Part shown: positions 45,640 to 57,607 of the stretch, piece after piece | Numbering within the stretch: position 1 is the stretch's first letter | Layout of the letters: every line of letters begins with the position of its first letter | Assembly (NCBI GenBank): GCA_011799875.1 | Contig: CM022302.1 | Span: 202,040,086 to 202,104,085, forward strand | Direction: 5' to 3' | DNA length: 64,000 nucleotides | Source: Thinopyrum elongatum | Lineage: Eukaryota > Streptophyta > Magnoliopsida > Poales > Poaceae | Made by a program: the position numbers and the translations under genes | Notes under the pieces: model-generated | Told to the model about the DNA's origin: nothing | The model's input: only the letters and a program-made list of their open reading frames with translations | Database searches by the model: none

Positions 45640-45657
45640 TGGTGCCGTTGCCGGGGA
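45640..45657 (+). promoter_or_regulatory. Primer binding site of element B, tRNA-Asp type
   Basis: tggtgccgttgccgggga lies 11 bases after the LTR and fits the tRNA-Asp 3' end with one mismatch. Confidence 0.8.
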
Positions 45658-47483
45658 GCATAGCTCTATTCTCTGAGTCACTTGGGATTTATATCTGTTG
45701 ATCACTATGAAGAATTTGAAAGATGACAAAACCAAGATCTATCCCTCAACTACGAGGGCAGGTAAGGAACTGCCATCTAGCTCTGCACTTGATTCTCCGT
45801 CTGTTCTGAGTAAACTTGCGACACCTACATCTGCTATTGATTCCGATATGTCGCATGTTATTGATGATGCCATCTCTGCTATGCATGATGCTTATGATGA
45901 AACTACTACTTTGCTTGATAACACTGTGCCATTAGGTGAATTTCTTGATGAACAACTTGCTAGGGTTAGAGAAAATATTATTGAAACTGAAGATTATGAT
46001 TCTCCCCCTAGATATGAATTGCCTGTTGTGCCTAAGGGTTATATTATGGATGAAGAAACCGCTAGAGACTTTCTTGCTAGCAATGATAGAGAAGATCTTA
46101 AGAAACTGTTAGCTAAGCTGAACAAAAATCCTTGAATGCTAGAATGAAATATGATCCCGCTTTTGCTACTTCACCTATCTTTGTTACTGATAAGGATTAT
46201 GAATTCTCTGTCGATCCTGAGTAAATTACTTTGGTTGAATCTGATCCTTTCTATGGTTATGAATCTGAAACAGTTGTGGCACATCTTACTAAATTGAATG
46301 ATATAGCCACCCTATTTGCTCATGAGGAAAAAATTCGCTACTATTATATTATTAAGTTGTTTCCTTTCTCGTTAAAGGGTGATGCTAAGTTATGGTTTAA
46401 TTCTCTTGCTCCTGGTTGTGTGTGTAGTCCCCAGGATATGATATATTACTTCTCTGCAAAATATTTCCCCGCTCATAAGAAACAAGCTGCTTTAAGGAAA
46501 ATATATAATTTTGTGCAAACTGAAGAAGAGAGTCTCCCACAAGCTTGGGGGAGGCTTCTCCAATTACTTAATGCTTTGCCTGATCATCCTCTCAAGATAA
46601 ATGAAATACTTGATATCTTTTATAACGGACTAACCGATGCTTCCAGAGACCACCTGGATAGTTGTGCTGGTTGTGTTTTCAGGGAATGAACTATTGAGCA
46701 AGCTGAATTGCTATTGAATAATATATTGAGTAATGATAATAATTGGACACTTCCTGAACCAACTCCTAAGCCAACTCCGAAGAAAAGGGGTATTCTATTT
46801 CTCAGTCCTGAAGATATGCAAGAGGCTACGAAATCAATGAAAGAAAAAGGTATTAAAGCTGAAGATATTAAGAACTTACAGCCTATTGAAGAAATACATG
46901 GCCTTGATAACCCGACACAGGTAGTAGAGGTAAACTCTCTCCGTAAATTTGATGAAGGCGATATTCCTCATAATAAGTCTACTAGTCAATGCTTCACTAC
47001 TGGAAAACAGGCTACTAATGGCGCACCACTTTTTGGTACTAATGGCGCACATCAGGTGCGCCATTACTACCACGCCATTAGTAAGTGATAGTAATGGCGC
47101 ACATTTGGTGCGCCATTACTATCCCGGACACTAATGGCGCACCAGTAGTGTGCCATTACTAAGGCCAGGGGTGCGCCATTACTATGAATATTAGGTTTTT
47201 TTTGCTTTTTTGTATTTGCAGAGGTTACAAAATACATCACAGATATAAACAGCACCATCAACATGACAGCAAATATGTAACAGCCACATCATCATCAACA
47301 TACGCCCATATGTAACAGCCACATCAGAATTCTTAACCAACACCATTATTAACAAGAGAGCAAATCACAAAGTATAGCATGAGAGTACAAAAATTCTTAA
47401 CCAACATGTTATAAATTATAGTAGACAAATAGCATTGTCCAGTAGCAACAGCAGACCAACTATGCGCACTGAAGACGTTTCAC

Positions 47484-47953
47484 TCATCGTCAGAAGATGA
47501 GATGACAATGAGTTTGTTCTCTTTTGCGGCCTGAGCTGCTTCCCATGCTACCGCTTGGCGTGCCAGGTCAGGAGGCGGGATGTACAGGTCGTTGTCGTAG
47601 GTGGGGAGTGGTACGCCCGGGTAGAGGCGTGCCCAAGTGGCATTGAAATCCGCCTCCTCTGCTTCGTCCTCCTCTTCTATCTCACACCTATTCTAAGACA
47701 GCTCTGAAGCAGTGGGCTGAATGTCGGAGGAAGCCGTCGAAAAGCGGGATGCAGAGTTGGACGCCGTCGAAAAGCGGGATGCAGAGGAGGACGCCGTCGA
47801 ATTGTCGGCAGAACGGGACCGCGATCCAGAGAGGCGCAAGCCCGTGGAGGAGCCCGACGAGGCCGGCGCTGGCGCTGGCGGCAAGGGGGCGGCGGCACCA
47901 TGTACTATACGGCCGCCGGTGCTAATGTGGCAGGTTTTGAGGAAGCAAACCAT
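47484..47953 (-). pseudogene. Minus-strand ORF of element E, one stop, function unknown
   Basis: Opens MVCFLKTCHISTGGRI at 47953, then Ala/Pro-rich and Ser-rich parts. It includes a repeated SASRFSTAS unit produced by a 30-bp tandem repeat (gccgtcgaaaagcgggatgc, two full copies from about 47731). TAG at 47693-47695 breaks the frame, which then continues as EEEDEAEEADFNATWARLYPG and a C-terminus ending in ISSSDDE at the stop 47484-47486. The second part looks like an acidic transposon-encoded segment. I do not recognise the protein. It may be a CACTA accessory protein or a captured gene piece. Confidence 0.45.
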
Positions 47954-47989
47954 GGCGAAGAGGAAGAGGTGAAAAGGGACTGCAAAGGA

Positions 47990-49550
47990 GACACAAAAAA
48001 CAGTGATAAATAACAGTGATAGTCAGTGAGTATTAAGAGCAGAATGTAGCTTCAAATACAGGGTATACTTTGATTTCAGTTTACAAGTTACAAGTAATAC
48101 AGGGCTTCAAACATAGCAATAAGTAATTACAGATTCAAACTGTTTTTGCATATATTCAGATTTACATGAGTATACTTTGATGACAGTGGTCAAACAGTGT
48201 GAAATTCAAATCCATCTTGAGTTAACTGTAATCAATGTCAAAAGATGAATTTACATGAGTATACTTTGATTTCAGTTTACAAGTTACAAGTAATACACGG
48301 CTTCAAACATAGCAATAAGCAATTACAGATTCAAACTGTTTTTGCATATATTCAGATTTTGCTAGTCTCCCCAATCTGGGTAAACACAATTTGGTTAACA
48401 GCAGGGTTTAAATTCAGCAAATGAACCTGAAGCATTCAGTTCTAGCATATGAACCTGAAGCTAGTGTGTCATATATTAATGATATCCATAGTAATAGTAT
48501 GACTAACTGTTGTATGAGTGTGCTATTAGGTTGGCTATAATACATATGTGCATATCACACATATGTACATGAATGGTATTCAAGTAATTCAACATCCTGC
48601 CTCCAATAAAAAAGTAATCCAACATGCAGAAGGTAAATATTTAAGGCAGTTCAAATTTAACAACATATGGTACTTGTAGCAAAACAGTTTGAAACAAGCA
48701 CAACATATTATAATGAAAGTAACCTTGCATCAGGCAGAAAAGGGGACAATTTTAAGTGAGCTGATTTGATCCTTTCTTCGCTTGTTTGATTTGGATTTCA
48801 TCCCTTGGGACAAATTATTGCCTAATGGGGCCATGTAATTCCTTACAATGTGTGTTAGTCAGACAGCAGTGATGACTAATAGTCCTAATAATACTGTAAG
48901 CTGTGACATTGTTTGTGTCTGGCATATTAAGGCCTTCTGTATGGCTACGTATAAACCCTCATGCATATGTTGTACTGCTAATTGCTCAGCAGTATGTGAA
49001 TCTTTACAGAATTCACCCCTCAGCTCATATACATCTGTTTCGTAGCTAGATTTCCCGAAAGATTTTACTATGGTTCATCTGATATATATCTCGCTCATAT
49101 ACATCTGTACAGAATTGGATAGGAAGCCTCAAATGCAGTTTTTGTAATCATCTCGCTCATATACATCTGTTGTTCTTTTTCTTCTTTTCAGTCGTTTTTG
49201 CTTTTCTTCCTTGCTGTTTTGACCTGACTTGTTCAGGTTGAGACTTCTAGTCTGTTTGGAATATATAAGGTAGACAATTCTTATCCAAAAAAAATCATAA
49301 CGAGAGTGTACAACATCTCTTCTTTGACTGTATTCTTGCTAAAACTATTTGGCATGTTGTCAGGATCGCCCTAGGCATCAATAAACCATAGTTACAGAGT
49401 GCTGGTTTATGTATATAGTACTGGAAAAGTAGCTAGCTAGTCGATGGTGACACTCAGGTGTCGGGCTGGCAAGGAAAATAGCAGCCTCATGGGCATATAG
49501 AATGAGGCACTTGGGAGTTGGGATTTAAATTTAAAAGTGCGCAACTAAGT
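47990..49550. other. AT-rich interior of element E, no gene seen
   Basis: A direct duplication of about 100 bp is visible: the text from tatactttgatttcagttta with acaagttacaagtaatac and cttcaaacatagcaataag occurs at about 48063-48165 and 48260-48360. A line tctcgctcatatacatctgt is found near 49089 and 49150. Nothing coding. Confidence 0.6.
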
Positions 49551-49639
49551 CTATGAACATGCATGTCTTTGTTGGAGTGCATTTTTCTCACTTCCTGGTT
49601 GGTGCATTGCGACCACTTTTTTTGTTGTTGTTGATAGAT

Positions 49640-50090
49640 CAAATCAGCTCACAGACGGCTAAAGGAGGAGTCGAAGCTCACCTAGGGTGGCTTGGAGACA
49701 AGCTCGAACACGCCGTAGGGGAAGAAGATGACGTAGCCGACGTCGAGGAAGAAGACTCCCGCGGCGGGCGTGGATGGCTCGGGGACGCGTCGATGGCGGG
49801 CGTCATTGCCGTCGATCTGCGAGCATGCGCGGTGAGAGAGAGAGAGAGAGGGAGAGAGAGGGGGAGGGAGGGGGAGGCTTACCGGAGGGGCGCGGGGTCA
49901 TGGCGGCGGTGAGGGGAGAGGACGGAGGGCGGCGGCGGCTGGTGTTGCGCAGGGCGGCGACGGCGGGTTAGATTGGATCGGGGCCGCGCGCGGGTTGTGG
50001 GGGTGGGGGGAATAGGGTTTGCGGGAGGGTAGGGGGATTAGGGGATCTGGGGAGAGGCGGGCCCAGGTCTGAGGCGAGGTGGGCCCAAGA
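49640..50090. other. GC-rich piece with GA microsatellite inside element E
   Basis: Sharply more GC-rich than its surroundings, with (ga)n at 49829-49875. It reads like the 5' part of a plant gene, perhaps captured by the element. A minus-strand frame reading GVFFLDVGYVIFFPYGVFEL is visible near 49770-49690, but it is too short to identify. Confidence 0.4.
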
Positions 50091-51790
50091 AAATGGAACA
50101 GCAATGGCACACCATACGGATATGCGCCATTATTGTCCAGGAATACTAATGGCGCACGGTGCCGTGATGCGCCATTGCTAAGCCGGGGAAGGGGTGCTGG
50201 TCCAGGAGCAACTAATCAATGGCGCATGGTTGGAGGCATGCGCCATTAGTAACAGGGGCACTAATGGCGCACCAAGCCATGGTGCGCCATTGCTATTTAG
50301 TAGTGGCGCACCACATGGGCAGTGCGACATTAGTGTCCATATTATCTATAGCCGTTTTCCCAGTATTGCTTTGATGAGTTTGATAATTTTATTGTTAAAC
50401 AAGAAAATTTCAATGCTTATGTTAGTAGACAATTGAAACGTAATGCTTACATGCTTGACCACTTGGGTGATTATATGAGTAGAACTGTTAATGATCTTAA
50501 GCTTATTAGTAAACATGCTTCCATGGTTACAACTCAAGTAGAACAAGTGCTTAAGGCCCAAGATGAATTGCTTAATGAGTTGAATAGTAAGAATAATGAT
50601 AATGCCGTTAGGGTTATGACTAGAGGTGGTAAAATGACTCAGGAACCTTTGTATCCTGAGGGCAATCCTAAGAGAGTTGAGCAAGATTCTCAGAGAATTG
50701 ATACTGATGCATCTAGTCCTAGTAATAAAAAGAAAAAGAAAACTGATAGGACTTTGCATACTTCTAGTGAACCTGTCATAGACACACCTGAGAATCCAAA
50801 TGATATTTCTATTTTTTATGCTGAGACACAATCTGGTGATGAACATGAACCTAGTGATAATGGTAATAATGATGTTCATGTTGATGCTCAACCTAGTAAT
50901 GATAATGATGTAGAGATTGAACCTGCTGTTGATCTTGATAACCCATAATCAAAGAATCAACGATACGATAAGAGAGACTTTGTTGCTAGGAAACATGGTA
51001 AAGAAAGAGAACCATGGGTTCAGAAACCCATGCCCTTTCCTCCTAAACCATCCAAGAAAAAGGATGATGAGGATTTTGAGCGCTTTGCTGAAATGATTAG
51101 ACCTATCTTTTTGCGGATGCGTTTGACTGATATGCTTAAAATGCCTCCTTATGCTAAGTATATGAAAGATATTGTTACAAATAAAAGAAAGATACCTGAA
51201 GTTGAAATCTCCACCATGCTTGCTAATATAAGGGTGGAATACCAAAGAAACTTGGAGACCCGGGAGTACCAACTATACCATGCTCCATTAAAAGAAATTA
51301 TATTAAAACTGCTTTATGTGATCTTGGAGCCGATGTTAGTGTTATGCCTTTCTCTTTGTATCATAGACTTGAAATGAATAAGTTGACACCTACTGAAATC
51401 TCTTTGCAAATGGCTGATAAATCAACTGCTATACCCATCGGTATTTGTGAGGATGTGCCTGTTGTAGTTGCAAACGTTACTATCTTAACGGACTTTGTTA
51501 TTCTTGATATCCCCGAGGATGACAGTATGTCGATCATCCTTGGTAGACCCTTTTTGAATACTGCAGGGGCTGTTATTGATTGCAACAAAGGCAATGTCAC
51601 TTTTCATGTTAATGGTAATGAGCACACGGTACACTTTCCGAAGAAACAACCTCAAGTTCATAGTATCAACTCTATTGGAAAAATTATAACTATTACTATC
51701 AGAGGTTTTGAATTCCCTCTTCCTACTGCCAAAAAGAAATATGACATTCTTATTGTTGGGGACATGCATATCCCCATTGAGGTAACCTAG

Positions 51791-52576
51791 TGTTATTCGA
51801 AAATTCTCCGACTTCATGTCACTTGGAAGAAGTTTGTTAATAAGACTTGATCAACCTTGTTAACGGATTCCTTTTGATGAGCATGAGATGGACGAATCTA
51901 GAAAGCACAACTCTTTGTACCTATCTTTTACTTTCTATTATTTAGTTTAAATAAAGAAAATATAGTATTTTCTGTCTGTTTTCTGAATTATCCACGCAAT
52001 AAAAAAATGTCCCGAAAATAAAAGTTCTCCAAATGCCCTGAAAATTGGATATGATTTTTTATAAAATATTTTAGAATTTCTGGTACAAAGAACACACCAG
52101 GGGGCCTCACTAGCTGGCCACAAGGGTGGAGGGCGTGCCCACCCCGCTAGGGCGCGCCCCCTGACCTTGTGGGCCCCCGGTGGCCCCCCTTCACTTATTA
52201 CAGCACCCATCCTCTCCTTCTTCCTCCAGAAAAAATACTCCATAGCTCAAACTCGTGTTCTTGATCTTCTTGCTGCCATTTTCAATCTCCTTGCTCAAAG
52301 CCCTATTTACAAAACTGCTTTGGGGGATTGTTCTTTGGTATGTGACTCCTCCAATGGTCCAATTAGTTTTTGTTCTAGTGCTTTATTCATTGCAAATTTT
52401 TGCTGCTGTGGTGACCCCATTCTTGAGCTTGCATGTCAAATTTATATGGTCCAAAGTAGTTTTGATGCATGGTTCAGCCTCTAGACACTTGTAGGAGTAG
52501 TTGCTATCGATTTTATCGAGTTTGGTTCACTTTTATTTTGAGTCACTAAAAATTCAGAAATTTTCAGAGGAAGAAA
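51791..52576 (+). promoter_or_regulatory. Spacer of element B with LTR-like GC module
   Basis: Counterpart of the spacer in element A. At 52115-52185 lies ccacaagggtggagggcgtg with a near complement gcgcgccccctgaccttgtg. An aaaataaaagttctcc line precedes it, as in the LTRs. It ends at the start of the 3' ORF. Confidence 0.5.
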
Positions 52577-52874
52577 ATGATAAGGAGATTGTTGAGAGGA
52601 TCCTCGAGCCATGGTTCGAAGGAAAAAGAAAATGAGGAGAAGGAAAAGCCCAAGTATAATCTTCCTCGCACCGCAGAAATTTGGCCGTGTGAATGGCCAT
52701 GTGATGCATTCTTACAAGCAGCCGGAATTTATGATGATTTCTATTATTTGGCTGGGAATGCAGGCATCACCGACTTCCTCCTCGACCAGTGTGATCAATA
52801 TCTCCTACTCACTAATACTTTCGTGCAAAATTTTCATTTTCATGCTAAGAGATCACCACCTACGGTAGACTTTA
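52577..52874 (+). pseudogene. Element B 3' ORF (Athila ORF1-like), truncated
   Basis: Opens MIRRLLRGSSSHG at 52577 and has AEIWPCEWPCDAFLQAAGI, then LLDQCDQYLLLTNTFVQNF and RSPPTVDF. These line up with the ORF of element A at 24659-25756. After about 52874 the sequence changes to a Pro/Ala-rich text belonging to another element. About 100 of some 340 residues remain. Confidence 0.75.
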
Positions 52875-53023
52875 CCTCACCGCCGCCCGAGGCCGCCCTC
52901 GACCTCACCGTCGCCGCTCTCGGCCTCACCGGCGCTGCCCGAGCCCGCCCAGGACCGACGCCACCCGAGCCCGAGCCCGCCCTCGCCACCGACCGTAAGG
53001 CTCTCCCTCTCCTCTCCCCTGCC

Positions 53024-53028
<5 letters not shown>

Positions 53029-53057
<29 letters not shown>
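53029..53057. repeat. CT microsatellite
   Basis: About 14 CT units in the leader of element F. Confidence 0.95.
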
Positions 53058-53060
<3 letters not shown>

Positions 53061-53873
53061 TAGGGCAATTCATATGTTGCTGCTGTGATGATGTTCATAT
53101 GAACCCTAGTTGTTCATATGAACCCTAGATTTGTTTAGGGCAGTAGTCATTTTTTTACTATTTAGGAAAAAAGATTAGCATTTTTTTTAGGAAATTAGCT
53201 AGGGTAAATTTTTATGAAAATGCCTAAATAGTAATTCCATTTAGCTTTAAATTAACAGAGGGTATATAAATAATAGTAGCATTTAGCTTTAAATTAATAG
53301 AGGCTATAAACAAAAAACAGCAGCATTTAGCTATAAAAAATTATTTGGACAATTTAATTATTTGGACTATGGACCTGAATCTGGTCCAAATTTCATTCAA
53401 ATGATATTTGAATTATTTGGACTATGGACCTGAATATTTTTGAAGAAATTGGGTGTAGGTACTAAGGCCTTGATGTGGAATTTTTGGTGAGGTCAGAAGG
53501 GTTAGAGAAAATGGAGTTCCTTTGCAATTTCTACTAAGGTCAAGTATTGTTGGAATATTTGCTCTAAAACAATTTGGATGAAAAGAAAATAATGTGTGTG
53601 CGTGTGAGAGAGGAATAGCTAGAAAAGAATTTGGGTTCTGTCCTAGGCAGAGAAGTGTTTAGTGAGGTCATTTTGCAAAGGTTAAAGTAATGTTTGCTAT
53701 ATAAATGAGAAACAAGATTGATGTTATATGATATATGTCATTGATGTTCATTTGCATATTCCATTATTGTTGATTATATCTTTTCATTGAAGTGGTCATG
53801 TTATATCTTTTCATTGAAGTGGTTCGATTGTGCCCACGTGGCCTTTTGTTGTTTGCAGAGAATGAAGCCGAGT

Positions 53874-54070
53874 GGCCTATGTTTTGCCGGAATGTTGATT
53901 CATTTCCATTCCGGCAAATTTCTGGCGCTCGATTTGTCCACTTTGTAGCAAAGGTCATGCCGAAATTTTCCATGAATTTCGGCATGACTTGTGCTACAAA
54001 CTAGGAGATATCGAGTGCCCGGGATTTGCCGCAACGGCAAAGAATCAACATTCCTGTAAAACATAGGCCT
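53874..54070. repeat. Imperfect palindrome, about 95-bp arms, 7-bp loop
   Basis: The left arm begins ggcctatgttttgccggaat; the complement of the right arm begins ggcctatgttttacaggaat. The arms stay alignable to the centre (tcatgccgaaatt on both), with the loop ttccatg near 53968. Most differences are single bases. An RNA from here would fold into one long hairpin. Confidence 0.9.
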
Positions 54071-54134
54071 TTTTTTATGTCATTATTGATTTTATTAGGT
54101 TTAAATTAATTGATTAGATTTAATCATAGGAAAC

Positions 54135-54934
54135 ATGGCTAGCAATGATGAAGGATAGGGTTCTGGTGATTGCAACGTCTACGAGGCGGCAGATGCCTAT
54201 TTGAACCTTCTCGACGAGCAACAGTTGTTGCAGGGCCCACATGTCACATCCGAGACTGAGACCGACATTGAGACCGGTGCCGAGACTGGCGCTGAGACTG
54301 AGACCGACACCGAGACTAGCAAAGCTGGTATAGAACCGAAAAGGAAGAGTATGCGGCGCCCAAACTAGCTCATCACTACTAGACTGGTGGTCACGGAGGT
54401 GGACTCCGGCAATTTTGAGCCAAAAGAGCCTGCGGAAGCGCGCGCGTGCTACGGCAATCAAATAGCCTACATCCTACGGGCAACCGCCACCATCAACGAT
54501 GAGAAACTAAAGAAGATACCAGATATGGAGCACTCCCTCCTAACTAAGCTGCACCAGGTATTCTTGTTCCCGGGCTGGGATGAAATCAAATATACTCGAC
54601 CGTGGCAAGACCCGGCAATGAAGAAGATAAACAAATGTGCCATGGGCAAGTTTAGCGGCGCGTTGTCCGCCTGGAAAGTAAGGGTGAAACATCGGATCAT
54701 CGCCAAAAAGGAACCCTACTCCGAGATTATAGGATAATCTGACAATTACAGAAGAGCAGTTCGAAATATTCAAGAAGGCTTGCTTTGCCGAAGATGCCAA
54801 AGAAAAGTCGGAGTACATGAAGGGGCTCCAAGAGATGAACATGGGGTGCCACCACCTCGGAAGCCGTGGTTACGCGGGGAAGAGGCCCATATGGGCCAAG
54901 GAGGACGTGGAATGCGAAAGTCTGGGGATCCCAG
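54135..54934 (+). pseudogene. CACTA-type ORF of element F, with stops, truncated by G1
   Basis: Opens MASNDEG at 54135 and meets TAG at 54156-54158, then continues in frame. There is a Glu/Thr repeat region (ETETDIETGAETGAETETD), KRKSMRRPN and TAG at 54366-54368. After that comes a core with NQIAYILRATATINDEKLKK, FLFPGWDEIKYTRPWQDPAM and GALSAWKVRVKHRI. A frame break near 54735 is followed by LTITEEQFEIFKKACF and NMGCHHLGSRGYAGK, as in plant CACTA second-gene proteins. The sequence stops at the LTR G1. Confidence 0.7.
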
Positions 54935-57607
54935 TGTGACGACCCCGGCTTAATCGTGCACTAACCATACACGCAAATGCACATGATCAAGCCTAAGGAC
55001 TCACTTGAAGATATCACAACACAACTCTAGAACATAAATAAAGTCATACAAGCTTTATATTACAAGCCAGGGGCCTCGAGGGCTTGAATACATAAGCTCG
55101 ATGCCATACAAGCGTCAGCGGAAGCATCAGATATCTGAGTACACGAAAATCCCCAATATTCCAGAAACCCTAGGGGAGTCGACGAAAACCAATTCCAGCC
55201 ACCGCAAGTTCCAGAAACACCAGATCCAATCTAGACACCATCTCGGAGGGGTTCATCATGTCCATTGGTGCCTCTCCGATGATGCGTGAGTAGTTCTTTG
55301 TAGACCTACGGGTCTGTAGTTAGTAGCTAGATGGCTTTCTCTCTCTCGTTTGATTCTCAATACAATGGTCTCTTGGAGATCCATATGATGTAACTCTTTT
55401 TGCGGTGTGTTTGTTGGGATCCGATGAACTTTGAGTTTATGATCAGATCTATGTTTTTATCCATGAAAGTCATTTGAGTCTTCTTTGATCTCTTATATGC
55501 ATGATTGCTTATAGCCTCGTATTTCTTCTCCGATATTTGGGTTTTGTTTGGCCAACTTGATCTATTTATCATGCAATGGGAAGAGGTGCTTTGTAATGGG
55601 TTCGATCTTACGGTGCTTGATCCCAGTGACAGAAAGGGAAACGACATGTATGTATTGTTGCTATTAAGGATAACAAGATGGGGTATATTTCTACATAAAT
55701 AGATCTTGTCTACATCATGTCATCGTTCTTATTGCATTACTCCATTTTTCCATGAACTTAATACACTAGATGCATGCTGGATAGCGGTCGATGTGTGGAG
55801 TAATAGTAGTAGATGCAGGCAGGAGTCGGTCTACTAATCTTGGACGTGATGCCTATATAATGATCATTGCCTGGATATCGTCATGAGTATTTGAAGTTCT
55901 ATCAATTGCCCAACAGTAATTGTTTTCCCACCATTTGCTATTTTTCTTGAGAGAAGCCGCTAGTGAAACCTACGGCCCCCGGGTCTCTTCTTTAATATAT
56001 TTGCCTTTGCGATCTATTTTTATTTGCTTTTGTTTTCAGATCTATATTTCTAAAAACCCAAAAATACCTTGCTGCACATTATTTTATTTTGCATTTATTC
56101 GAGATCTATTTATCCAATCTATTACAACTTACTCCCGTCCACTAGCCATCTCTGGCGCCGTTGCCCGAAAGGGATTGACAACCCCTTTAATACGTCGGGT
56201 TGCGAGTATTTGTTATTTGTGTGCAGGTACCGTTCATGTAGTGTTGCGTGGTTCTCCTACTGGTTCGATAACCTTGGTCTCATCACTGAGGGAAATACCT
56301 ACTGTCGTTGTGCTGCATCATCCCTTCCTCTTTGGGGAAATACATACGTAGTTCTAGCAGACATCACTTCATGACAGAGTCGTATTGGGAGTGGTGAAGG
56401 AGGAATCACCCTCGATGACCACGACCAATTAACTACCCTACAAGGTTAACATCAGAAGTGCTGACGAGCTATCACCCTCGGCACTCGATAGTAACCCAGT
56501 AGTGCCGTACAACTAAGGGGGTGATGTGCGGTGCCGGGGCCTGGTCGTCGATCATGTTGATCGAGTCATCTGATAATCCAGCAGGGGCAACTGGGTCTAA
56601 GTGGGGTCTCTGATGGGTCTTTATCCAGCCTATACTAAGTAGTTTAGGATAAATAGGTAGGTATCCACAGCAGTTACAAACACAGGCTATGCATCAGAAA
56701 TAGGATAAGCAGTAGCAGCAGCAATTTCTAATGCAAGCATAAGAGAGAAGAGAATAGGCGATATAGGCATGCTCATGGGGGGTGCTTGCCTGGAAGCTCT
56801 GCGGCAAAAGAAGGGTCGTCAACTGTGTAGTCGAACTCCGGAGCTACGTCGGTCTCGGGGACTACGTCGGTACTGGGATCTACCGAGAGAGAAAAAGGGG
56901 GAAGACACAGATAAATACACAGCAAACTTATGCAACACAGAGCATGCTATGCTAACATGCAGTGCAGGGTTGCCTAAAAGCATATCTAAACCATTTTAGT
57001 TATTTTAGGATTAAAGTTGGATTTAATAACCAGTATATATGCACTATTCATCTACCGGAAAAGGGCGAAAGGTTGCGGGTTCACCTCCGTAGAGGGTCCC
57101 GACACGGAAACAAATAGCACAGTTGGCTCCTTAGGATTTTTCTGAGCTACTTTCATGTATAAAGATTTTCCATCCGAGCTACAGATTATTTTCTACGATT
57201 TTTCAAAGATTTTAGCATTTTCTGGATTTATTCAAAATAACAGAAAAGGTTTATTGTGTCAACATGTTGTCACAGTGACATCAGCAGTCAACAGGGCGTC
57301 TGACCAGGTCAAACCTGACCAATGGGACCCACCTATCATAGACAGTGACTTTAACAGGGGTGGGCCCCATCAGCATAGTTAACCAGTCAACGTGGTCAAC
57401 CAGGGCCCTTGGGCCCACTGTCAGTGACCCTGGGGGTGACCCCAGGTCAGCCAGTGTGGCGGTGGCCGGCGTTTAGCCACCGGCGACGTCGAATCGCGGT
57501 GGAGGTCACGGGCGCGCCTCGGATTTCGCCGTCCGGTGGCCATTTGGTGTGGGGTTTTGTGCGTTCGAACGGGTGGCGAGCGGCACGTCGAATGGCGGTG
57601 GTGGCGT
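54935..57607 (-). mobile_element. LTR G1, long gypsy-type LTR, interrupted and partly deleted
   Basis: Starts tgtgacgaccccggcttaat and matches LTR G2 (57608 on) in order. The match is 54935-55136, then a truncated X-type LTR, then 56367-57607, which corresponds to G2 from about 59185 to 60530. About 1.4 kb of LTR is missing at the X-type insertion. The right part is cut by G2. The small reading frames inside are not genes. Confidence 0.8.
55137..56366 (+). mobile_element. Truncated X-type LTR inside G1
   Basis: Related to the complement of 16112-17463: it has ccaccgcaagttccagaa, cctctccgatgatgcgt, ttgttgggatccgatgaac and ends cctctttggggaaatac ... gacatca. The first part of the LTR (tgatacg...) is missing. 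No internal domain is seen, so it was a solo LTR or lost its element. Confidence 0.8.

Larger units (their letters stand above)
46995..50368 (-). mobile_element. Element E: non-autonomous CACTA element, 3.4 kb
   Basis: Flanked by CTT at 46992-46994 and 50369-50371. The left end is cactactggaaaacaggc; the complement of the right end is caatactgggaaaacggc. Both ends carry subterminal repeats built on taatggcgcacc in both orientations (about 47025-47190 and 50100-50330). Inside is a minus-strand ORF with one stop, about 1.5 kb of AT-rich sequence without genes, and a GC-rich piece. No transposase was seen, so it would depend on another element. Confidence 0.92.
45707..51790 (+). pseudogene. Element B gag and aspartic protease, split by CACTA element E
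   Basis: Opens MKNLKDDKTKIYPS at 45707. Gag core text matches element A (ESDPFYGYESETVVAHLTKL, LLQLLNALPDHPLK). The insertion of E at 46995-50368 falls in a codon series; removing E and one CTT joins ...TSQCF to DEFDNF in the same frame. The protease part has KTALCDLGADVSVMP-like text (the frame before 51344 differs), MADKSTAIPIG and SIILGRPFLNTAG, and ends at 51790. Lesions: a frame break near 46134, TAA at 46222-46224, TGA at 46687-46689, TAA at 50946-50948 and a frame break near 51228. Role as in element A. Confidence 0.88.
44227..52874 (+). mobile_element. Element B: Athila-type Ty3/gypsy retrotransposon, 3' end lost
   Basis: Same design as element A but on the + strand: LTR (44227-45628), tRNA-Asp-type primer site, gag, protease, spacer with the GC module, and the start of the Athila ORF1-like ORF. 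It is interrupted by CACTA element E (46995-50368) and ends abruptly at about 52874, where element F begins. The right LTR is not in the window. The five bases before the LTR are gttac. No reverse transcriptase was seen between protease and ORF. Gag and protease are more decayed than in A. Confidence 0.9.
52875..54934 (+). mobile_element. Element F: remnant of a CACTA-like element
   Basis: Begins with a GC-rich Pro/Ala-coding leader (to about 53010) and a CT repeat (53029-53057), like the leader of element H. AT-rich non-coding sequence with small duplications follows (tttagctttaaattaa, near 53241 and 53282), then a long hairpin (53874-54070), then a transposon-type ORF (54135 onward). No CACTA terminus was found at either side; the right side is cut by G1 at 54935. 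The assignment rests mainly on the ORF. Confidence 0.55.
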
